64,000 nt of DNA, from positions 1 through 64,000 of the forward strand of contig JAXDBU010000013.1 in assembly GCA_034678485.1 (NCBI GenBank), given 5' to 3'. Positions 42,569 to 49,073 of this stretch are shown here, in pieces (position 1 is the first letter of the stretch; every line of letters begins with the position of its first letter). Origin of the DNA: PLanc-01 sp034678485. GTDB taxonomy: Bacteria; Planctomycetota; Phycisphaerae; Sedimentisphaerales; Anaerobacaceae. A program made the position numbers and the translations under genes. The notes under the pieces were generated by a model. It did no database searches. It was not told the origin of the DNA and saw only the letters and a program-made list of their open reading frames with translations.

Positions 42569-43522
42569 CTACCGGCTTTCGACGGCCTTTGCCCGAGCCA
42601 TTTGGTCGAGGGCAACGGCGCCGATAATGATCGCACCGATGACGACGAGCTGGACGTTCGTCGAGATGCCCCGGATCGTCAGGCCGTTGCGCAGAAAGCT
42701 GATCAGGAGCGTGCCGATGATCGTGCCGACGACCGTGCCGCGCCCGCCGGAGAGGCTGGCGCCGCCGATGACGACCGCCGCGATGACATCGAGCTCGAGG
42801 CTCACGCCCGCGGTCGGCTGCGCCGACACCGTTCGGCTGGTCGCAATCATCGCGGCCAGACCGACGAAGAGCCCCGTGAGCGTGTAGATCACCAGCAGAG
42901 TGCGGTCAACGTTCACGCCGGCATGGTAGGCCGCCTGGCGGTTCGAGCCGATGGCGTACGTGTACCGCCCCAGCGGCATGTACCGCAGGATAAAGAAGGC
43001 CGCGAGGGTGATTGCCAGGAAGATCAGCACGTTCACAGGGATACCCGCGAGGGTGCTCTGGCCCAGGAAGGTGTACGCAGGGACATCGAACATCATGCCG
43101 TCGTTCATCAGGTAGGAGACACCGCGAAAGGCGCTCATGGTGCCGAGCGTGACGATGAAAGGCGGGAGGCTGAGCCGGGTGATCAGGGCGCCGTTGAGCA
43201 GGCCGCAGAGCAGGCCCGTGGCGAGGCCGCCCAGGGTGCCAAGCCACATCAGCAGGATGGGGGACACGCCGGTGACTTTGGTCATGATCAGACCGGCGAC
43301 CATGCCGGACACAGCCATCATCGAGCCGACGGACAGATCGATGCCGCCGGAGATGATGACGGCGGTCATGCCCATCGCGATGATCCCGTTGACGCTGGAG
43401 CGACTCAGGACGTTAAAGAAGTTCTCGGCCGTCAGGAACGCGTCCGGCTCGAGGGCCGAGAGGGCCGCGATGAGCAGGATCAGCGTGCCGAAGGGCAGCA
43501 GTTGTCGAACGAATCGGTTCAT
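42569..43522 (-). CDS. Ribose-type sugar ABC transporter permease (RbsC family)
   Basis: A 317-residue inner-membrane permease with about nine hydrophobic helices. Family marks are VNGIIAMGMTAVIISGGIDLSVGS near residue 45, the PPFIVTLGTMSAFRG loop contacting the ATPase, and GGASLSGGRGTVVGT near residue 255. ATG at 43522 gives the usual short N-terminus; the frame extends further up but through repeat DNA. It is third in the operon after the binding protein and the ATPase, and imports a sugar together with them. Confidence 0.92.
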   Translation of the reverse strand: MNRFVRQLLPFGTLILLIAALSALEPDAFLTAENFFNVLSRSSVNGIIAMGMTAVIISGGIDLSVGSMMAVSGMVAGLIMTKVTGVSPILLMWLGTLGGLATGLLCGLLNGALITRLSLPPFIVTLGTMSAFRGVSYLMNDGMMFDVPAYTFLGQSTLAGIPVNVLIFLAITLAAFFILRYMPLGRYTYAIGSNRQAAYHAGVNVDRTLLVIYTLTGLFVGLAAMIATSRTVSAQPTAGVSLELDVIAAVVIGGASLSGGRGTVVGTIIGTLLISFLRNGLTIRGISTNVQLVVIGAIIIGAVALDQMARAKAVESR

Positions 43523-43536
43523 AGTTCCATGTACCT

Positions 43537-43605
43537 CGTGAAGCGGGCCTCGTGAAGCGTGGATTCGCGTCCTTCGCTTCACGCTTCATGCTTCACCCTT
43601 CACGT
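43537..43605. repeat. Heptanucleotide repeats between permease and ATPase genes
   Basis: On the plus strand CCTTCGC, TTCACGC, TTCATGC, TTCACCC and TTCACGT follow in strict 7-base phase at 43571-43605. Upstream, the 14-base unit CTCGTGAAGCG[GT]G[CG] occurs twice in tandem (43536-43563), i.e. heptads in the opposite orientation. The two blocks can pair (43551-43559 with 43575-43583). The last units encode the end of the ATPase. Confidence 0.6.
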
Positions 43606-45128
43606 TTTTCCTCTACAGCCGCCAGGTGCATCACTTCCTCGGGCGTCGTCTCCTTCGTCTTCAGGTTGCCGACGAGCCGTCCTCGTCTCATGACAAGGAT
43701 GCGATCGGCGACGCCGAACAGCTCGGGTAGCTCCGATGAGATGAACAGAATCGCCTTGCCCTCCTCGGCGAGTCGGTTCAGCAACAGATAGATCTCCGCT
43801 TTGGCGCCCACGTCGATGCCTCGCGTGGGCTCGTCGAAGATCATGAATTTCGAGTTGGCCAGCAGCCAGCGGGCGATGAGCAGCTTCTGCTGGTTGCCGC
43901 CGGAAAGAGAGTTGGCCGGCGCCCGGGGCGACGACCACTTGATTGCGATCCGTGAGCCCACGTCGGCGGCGATTCGATTCTCCTGGCCCGGCTTGATGAA
44001 CGGTCGAAAGCCGATCTGCCCGAGATTTGGCAGCGTAATGTTCCAACTGCACGCAAGCTCCAGGCACAATCCGGTGCGTTTGCGATCCTCGGTGAGCAGC
44101 GCGATTCCTTCGGCAATGGCGTCGGCGGGCGAGCCGATATCCAGGTCTCGTCCTTCCAGGATGACACGTCCGGCGGTCATCTCATCCACTCCGAAGATGG
44201 CCCGGGCCACCTCCGTCCGGCCCGCGCCGACCAGGCCGGCCATGCCGACGATCTCGCCCCGACGGACCTGGAAACCAACGTCGTCGATCCCGGCATCGGA
44301 GGACAGCCCCTCCGCCTGGATGAGGACCTCGCCGATGTGGGCCGTTCGACTGGGGAAGAAATCCGTCAGCTCGCGTCCCACCATGTGGTGAACGATTTTC
44401 GGGATATTCATCGCGGCCACAGGCTCGGAGTGCACGAGCCGTCCGTCGCGGAGGACGCTGACCTCGTCCGCCAGATCGACGATCTCTTCGAGCCGGTGCG
44501 AGATATAGATGATCGACAGCCCCTGGCTGCGCAGGCGACGAACCGCTTCGAACAGTCTCTTGGCTTCGCTCTCGGAAAGAGAGGACGTGGGTTCGTCCAT
44601 CACGAGGATGGACGCGTTCCGGCGCAGGGATTTGAGGATCTCAACCACCTGGCAGTCGCCCGTGGCAAGGCTCTCCACTCGGGCGCTCGGATCGATGCTG
44701 AAATCATACCGATGGGCAAGCTCACCGGCCTGCGCGGTCATTCGCCCATGGCTCACCGCGAAAGGCAGCGGGCCCCTGGGCTCGGCGCCGAGATAGATGT
44801 TCTCGGCGACCGTGAGATGCTCCGCCAGGTCCAGTTCCTGGTAGATCATCGAGACCCCTGCGTCAATGGCTTGGGCGGGGTTAGCAAGGACCTGGCGACG
44901 ACCGTGGATCTCGATCTCGCCTGTGTCGGGCTGATAGACGCCGGAAAGGATCTTCATCAGCGTGGATTTGCCCGCGCCGTTTTCGCCGACCAGGGCATGC
45001 ACTGTCCCTGTGCGGACCACCAGACTCACGTCGCTCAGCGCCTGGACGGGACCGAAACGCTTGGAGATGCCCGTCATCCGCAGGGCAATCGGACCGGCGT
45101 CGGTTGTCTGGGGTTGTTTGGGGATCAT
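43593..45128 (-). CDS. Sugar ABC transporter ATPase with two nucleotide-binding domains (RbsA family)
   Basis: A 511-residue ATPase. NBD1 has Walker A GENGAGKST near residue 54 and Walker B ILVMDEPTSSL with a signature region SLATGDCQVVEI. NBD2 has a degenerate Walker A (GLVGAGRTE near residue 297), the signature NSLSGGNQQKLL and Walker B FMIFDEPTRGIDVG. This asymmetry is normal for RbsA, AraG and MglA. It overlaps the binding-protein gene by four bases (ATGA), showing coupled translation. Confidence 0.94.
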   Translation of the reverse strand: MIPKQPQTTDAGPIALRMTGISKRFGPVQALSDVSLVVRTGTVHALVGENGAGKSTLMKILSGVYQPDTGEIEIHGRRQVLANPAQAIDAGVSMIYQELDLAEHLTVAENIYLGAEPRGPLPFAVSHGRMTAQAGELAHRYDFSIDPSARVESLATGDCQVVEILKSLRRNASILVMDEPTSSLSESEAKRLFEAVRRLRSQGLSIIYISHRLEEIVDLADEVSVLRDGRLVHSEPVAAMNIPKIVHHMVGRELTDFFPSRTAHIGEVLIQAEGLSSDAGIDDVGFQVRRGEIVGMAGLVGAGRTEVARAIFGVDEMTAGRVILEGRDLDIGSPADAIAEGIALLTEDRKRTGLCLELACSWNITLPNLGQIGFRPFIKPGQENRIAADVGSRIAIKWSSPRAPANSLSGGNQQKLLIARWLLANSKFMIFDEPTRGIDVGAKAEIYLLLNRLAEEGKAILFISSELPELFGVADRILVMRRGRLVGNLKTKETTPEEVMHLAAVEEKREG

Positions 45129-46111
45129 ATTTGCGATTCGAGCAACTCCATAACCTTCGGATCGCTGAGCCGGTCCTGGGTGAGCAGCTCGACGCCGGTA
45201 TCGACCTCTTTAGGAACCTCGTTGCCGTTGAGCCTGCGAATGATCGCCTTGACGCCTTCATAGCCCATCTTGTGCGGGTTCTGGATGATCAGGCTGTCCA
45301 ATTCGCCCTTCTTGAGCCCGTCGACCAGCATGGGCCAGGCATCAAAGCCGATCATCTGGATTTTCTTGGAGCCCTGGCTCTGCTGGAAACTCAGCAGCGC
45401 AGTCAGGGCGCCGCCGGCCGTCGTCGCGTTGCAGGCAAAGACACCGTCCACGCCGGGGTTCTTCGTCAGCATGTCCTGGGTCACGTCGCGAGCCTTCTCC
45501 ATCGTGGGCGGGTTGGGGAACTGCGTGTCAACGATCTCGATCTCGGGGAAGTCCTTCGTCAGTGTCTCGCGAAATCCCTGCAGGCGGGCGTCGGTGGACG
45601 CGGAATTGGGGGTCCAGGCGACGACGATGATCTCGCCCTTGCCCGCCAGAATCTTCCCGATCCGCTGAGCAGCCAGGACACCCCCCTTGAAATTGTCGGT
45701 CGCCATGTAGGAAAGGTACTTGTCGGTCTCGACGCCGGAATCGATGATGACGCACGGGATATCACGAGACGCGATCTTCTCGACAGCGGGAACCAGAGCC
45801 TTTCGATTGCTGGGAGCCAGGATAATGCCATCGACCTTCTGGGCAATCATGTCCTCGACGATCTGGATCTGTCGCTCGCAGTCGGTCTCCACTTCCGGGC
45901 CGTTCCACAGTATGGTGACGTTCTCCTCCTTTGCGGCCTGCTCGGCCCCGTTTCGAACGCCTTTCCAGTACTGGGAGGCCGTTTCCTTCGGGATGACGCC
46001 GATCCGCCGGGTGTCCGCAGCGCCCGAACCCCCCTTGCGATACAGGCCGATCCCTACGAACACCGCAACAACAACGACGAACAGGATGATCCAAACCGCG
46101 TTCTTCTTCAT
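45125..46111 (-). CDS. Periplasmic sugar-binding protein (RbsB family)
   Basis: A 328-residue exported binding protein of the Peripla_BP_4 type. The signal or anchor is NAVWIILFVVVVAVFVGIGL. The mature protein starts RIGVIPKETASQYWKGVRNG, has VDGIILAPSNRKALVP and ends with LLTQDRLSDPKVMELL. There is no lipobox Cys, so it is soluble or signal-anchored. AGGAGAG 7 bases upstream fixes the start at 46111. It heads the operon with the ATPase and permease genes. The sugar is not predictable, although a carbohydrate-binding gene follows in the same direction. Confidence 0.92.
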   Translation of the reverse strand: MKKNAVWIILFVVVVAVFVGIGLYRKGGSGAADTRRIGVIPKETASQYWKGVRNGAEQAAKEENVTILWNGPEVETDCERQIQIVEDMIAQKVDGIILAPSNRKALVPAVEKIASRDIPCVIIDSGVETDKYLSYMATDNFKGGVLAAQRIGKILAGKGEIIVVAWTPNSASTDARLQGFRETLTKDFPEIEIVDTQFPNPPTMEKARDVTQDMLTKNPGVDGVFACNATTAGGALTALLSFQQSQGSKKIQMIGFDAWPMLVDGLKKGELDSLIIQNPHKMGYEGVKAIIRRLNGNEVPKEVDTGVELLTQDRLSDPKVMELLESQI

Positions 46112-46326
46112 GATCTTCTCTCCTACTTCAACCCGCGCGATCACGGCCGGTCACAATGCCACCGCCTTCCGAACGAGGTTCAAAAGATAACAGCTTTCGA
46201 CTAGGGCTGCAACTATTACCTGCCCTGCGGACCGCACAATCGTGTAAGGTCCCAAAGGCCGGATGGACCCTGTCGTCATTCGTATTCAGTTTTTCAACAG
46301 AGATTCCTCTTTTCATGGCAAGCTCT

Positions 46327-46332
46327 TATAAT
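46327..46332 (+). promoter_or_regulatory. Candidate -10 element (TATAAT) at the start of the sigma factor gene
   Basis: A perfect TATAAT lies at 46327-46332 without a convincing -35. If used, transcription begins near 46339, so translation would start at the second Met (46343) with almost no leader. It lies in the divergent gap between the binding-protein and sigma genes. Confidence 0.3.
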
Positions 46333-46954
46333 GGGTCTCATTATGACACATCCATATGAGAACCTGACGGATGCAGAACTCTTGCAGCGCCACGCCAAAG
46401 GCGACGAAGACGCATTCCGGGAGATCGTCAAACGGTATAAGAACAGTCTCTATGCATTTCTCAAGCAGTTCCTCAACCAGTCGGACCTCGTGGACGATGT
46501 CTTCCAGGAGACGTTTCTCCAGTTGTTTCTGAGCCGCGAGAGTTTCGACTCAAGTCGGCCGTTGCGCCCGTGGCTGTTCACCATCGCGGCCAACAAAGCC
46601 AAGGACGCGCTGCGCAAGTCCCAGCGGACCGCCGCGGTGCCGATCGGGACGCTCACCGAATCGGAAGAAATGAGCTTCGACGAGATGCTCAATGCCCTAA
46701 GTTCCGAAACAGCAGTCCCTTATGACGATGTCGAGCGGAGCGAAACGGTGTCCTTGGTCAACGAGGTGATCGCGAATATGCCCGAGAACCTGCGGGAGAT
46801 CCTGACGTTGGCCTATTTCCAGCAGTTTTCGTACAAACAAATGGCCGAGGTTCTCAGTATACCTATTGGGACTGTGAAAAGCAGACTGCACGCTGCCGTG
46901 GCTCGTTTCGCCAAGGACTGGAAAGAAGCCGTTGGGAGTAAAGAGGTCAAATGA
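46331..46954 (+). CDS. ECF RNA polymerase sigma factor
   Basis: A 207-residue extracytoplasmic-function sigma-70 relative. Region 2 spans about 15-85 (DAFREIVKRYKNSLYAFLKQFL, DDVFQETFLQLF and RPWLFTIAANKAKDALRK), and region 4 about 145-195 (MPENLREILTLAYFQQFSYKQMAEVLSIPIGTVKSRL with breaks). The start may be Met at 46343 because a TATAAT overlaps the first ATG. It overlaps the downstream gene by four bases, the usual sigma/anti-sigma arrangement. The target promoters are unknown. Confidence 0.92.
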   Translation: MGLIMTHPYENLTDAELLQRHAKGDEDAFREIVKRYKNSLYAFLKQFLNQSDLVDDVFQETFLQLFLSRESFDSSRPLRPWLFTIAANKAKDALRKSQRTAAVPIGTLTESEEMSFDEMLNALSSETAVPYDDVERSETVSLVNEVIANMPENLREILTLAYFQQFSYKQMAEVLSIPIGTVKSRLHAAVARFAKDWKEAVGSKEVK

Positions 46955-47997
46955 CGACGCTAAGTGACCGTCAGAGGCAATTGCTGTTTGATCACTCTCT
47001 GGGTCTGACCTGCCAAGAAGAAACACAGGAAGTTGAAACCCTGATCGCGTCCAGTGAAGAGGCCGCCGATCTGTGCGAATCCCTGCACCAGGCTCTGGCC
47101 CCTCTGGAAAACGTCGAGTTGGAGCCGTGCCCGGACGATTTGATGGAGCGGCTTTTCGCTCGTTTGCATGAGGCCGTGCCTGCCGGTGCGGACAAGGCCC
47201 GCCTGGGCGAGGTGCCGGCCGGCGAACGGTCGCCCCGGCGGGCGATCCGAATTCCCGTGTGGCGCAACTGGAGCGAGGTGGCGGTCGCGGCTGCGGCAGT
47301 CGTTCTCTTCGTGGGCATCCTGTTCCCGGCCGTCGGCCAGATTCGCGGGCGGTACCAGCAGGGCAAATGCGGATCCAACCTCAATGCTGTTTACGAAGGG
47401 CTTCAGACCTACGCGTCGGATCACGACGGACTCTTGCCGGCCGTAGCCATGACGCCTGGGTCGCCCTGGTGGAAGATAGGCGATCAGGGCAAGGAGAACC
47501 ATTCGAATACGAGGCGAATCTGGGTGCTCGTCAGCCAGGGATACGTGGACCCGCACCGGTTTCTCTGTCCCGGCCGACGCGAAGGACGCACGCTCGCCTT
47601 TGACGGCTTCAGAATCCCGGACTTCAGCGACTTCCCAAGCAGTGCCTACATCCACTTCAGCACATCTGTTCCCTGTCCGACGTCGAACGACCGCGATCTG
47701 ACGAGGAAGCGAGTCCTTATGGCGGATCGCAACCCACTGGCCGAGAGACTGCTCTGCGATCTCTCGAAGGGCTTGAAGCTTCAACTGTGCGAAAAGATGG
47801 TCAAAGCGAACAGCGCCAACCACAATGGACGCGGTCAGAACGCGATGTTGTACGATGGCTCGGTGGAGTTCGCGAGAACCCGTCGGGTGAGCCTCTTCGA
47901 CGATGACATCTATCTCCTCCGCGACATGCTGTGCGGCATGGAGATCCGCGGCGTCGAATTCCCCACCAGCGATCTGGACATCTTCCTGGCGCCGTAG
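46951..47997 (+). CDS. Probable anti-sigma factor fused to a pseudopilin-like (DUF1559-type) domain
   Basis: A 348-residue membrane protein. The N-terminal 100 residues are acidic and helical (TQEVETLIASSEEAADLCESL, then PCPDDLMERLFARL), like planctomycete anti-sigma domains but without the zinc HxxxCxxC motif. A single TM (about 108-130, VAVAAAAVVLFVGILFPAVG) leads to CGSNLNAVYEGLQTYASDHDGLLP and, near the end, NHNGRGQNAMLYDGSVE. These are the marks of the prepilin-like DUF1559/H-X9-DG proteins. It is coupled to the sigma gene by a four-base overlap. The periplasmic pseudopilin-like part may be the sensor; this is inferred. Confidence 0.78.
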   Translation: MTTLSDRQRQLLFDHSLGLTCQEETQEVETLIASSEEAADLCESLHQALAPLENVELEPCPDDLMERLFARLHEAVPAGADKARLGEVPAGERSPRRAIRIPVWRNWSEVAVAAAAVVLFVGILFPAVGQIRGRYQQGKCGSNLNAVYEGLQTYASDHDGLLPAVAMTPGSPWWKIGDQGKENHSNTRRIWVLVSQGYVDPHRFLCPGRREGRTLAFDGFRIPDFSDFPSSAYIHFSTSVPCPTSNDRDLTRKRVLMADRNPLAERLLCDLSKGLKLQLCEKMVKANSANHNGRGQNAMLYDGSVEFARTRRVSLFDDDIYLLRDMLCGMEIRGVEFPTSDLDIFLAP

Positions 47998-48023
47998 GAT
48001 GGCCAGATCCCCGTCTTCAAACC

Positions 48024-48953
48024 TCAAACATCGTCCTTCCGACATCCTCGCGCGTTGTTCTTGAGTGTGTCCAGACCGACTCGCCGGATAGGCGAATCGT
48101 GGAATCGTGCGTCGAATGCCTCCGGGGTCAACTCACTCAATTCCTGCAAGTCCAACCTTGCCCGTTCGGCGTACCATTTGAACTCACCGTTCCTCGATGC
48201 AGGCGCTCGCTGTTGATAGGGACACGCCAGAAGGCACTCGTCGCACCCAAAGAGCCAGTCGCCGGTCGCCGGCGGAGGTCCATACTGGGTCAGACAGCTA
48301 ATGCAACGACGCGCATCGAGGAAGCCGTCGCGTCGCAGCGCGCCCGTCGGGCAGGCGCTCAGGCACAGATCGCAGTCACCGCAATCGCCCCTGGCGGGTT
48401 CGTCGGGCTTCAGCTCAACGGTTGTGATCAGCTCGCCCAGCAGGATCTGCGGGCCGAGTGACGGGTGGATGAGCAGGTGGTTCTTGCCGATGAACCCCAG
48501 ACCCGCGCGGACCGCCAGGGCCTTCTCCGCCAGCGGCGCCGAGTCCACACAGATCTTGAATCGCTCTCCTCCACCCACTCGACTCTGCACGAAATCGGCG
48601 AGCCCTCCCAGGAGCGGCCTAATGAAGTCGTGGTAATCCTCATATTGGGCGTACTGGGCCACCTTGCCGGTGGGAATGGTGGGCGGAGCCCACCCTACCG
48701 CTGTCGCCGACACGGGGGAGCCGTAGCTCAGCGCCGCGACAATCACCGAGCGGGCGCCGTCGAGCAATTGTGCCGGGTCGAACCGTTTCTCTGCGTTGCG
48801 ATGCATATACTCCATGGGTCCGGCGTAACCCGACTGCAGCCACGTCTCGAAGTGCTCGACGTGCTCGCGACCGAGGGGCGATGCGTCGGTTATGCCCAAC
48901 GCGTCGAAGCCGAACTCCAAGGCCTTCTCCCTAATCTCCTGTTCCATAGCCAT
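48024..48953 (-). CDS. queG: Epoxyqueuosine reductase QueG
   Basis: A 309-residue cobalamin and 4Fe-4S enzyme that makes queuosine in tRNA, reducing epoxyqueuosine. Eight cluster cysteines are visible in CGDCDLCLSACPTGA and CISCLTQ/CDECLLACPYQ. The N-terminal part has FDALGITDASPLG, and VDSAPLAEKALAVRAGLGFIGKN matches the conserved cobalamin-side region. The start is ATG at 48953 or 48947, both without a ribosome-binding site; TATAAT lies just upstream, so a leaderless message is possible. A palindromic repeat (48673-48701) is embedded in frame and encodes AVGWAPPTIPT, extra residues relative to the family. No other queuosine genes are adjacent. Confidence 0.9.
   Translation of the reverse strand: MAMEQEIREKALEFGFDALGITDASPLGREHVEHFETWLQSGYAGPMEYMHRNAEKRFDPAQLLDGARSVIVAALSYGSPVSATAVGWAPPTIPTGKVAQYAQYEDYHDFIRPLLGGLADFVQSRVGGGERFKICVDSAPLAEKALAVRAGLGFIGKNHLLIHPSLGPQILLGELITTVELKPDEPARGDCGDCDLCLSACPTGALRRDGFLDARRCISCLTQYGPPPATGDWLFGCDECLLACPYQQRAPASRNGEFKWYAERARLDLQELSELTPEAFDARFHDSPIRRVGLDTLKNNARGCRKDDV
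48673..48701. repeat. Palindromic dispersed repeat, copy 2, inside queG
   Basis: GGTGGGC (48678-48684), GGA and GCCCACC (48688-48694) form a 7-bp palindrome. With flanks (GGAAT and CCTACCGC) it matches the reverse complement of copy 1 at 21954-21983. On the coding strand it adds VGWAPPT to QueG. Confidence 0.65.
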
Positions 48954-49073
48954 AGAAAGGATTATACTGCGACCGGCGCAAAGCAGGGTAGATCCTGTGG
49001 GTCCCATTCGTCCGGCAGGTCCCAAGCGCGCTTTGCGACGGAACGCTCTTGATGGAATCGGAGGTTCGCTGCG

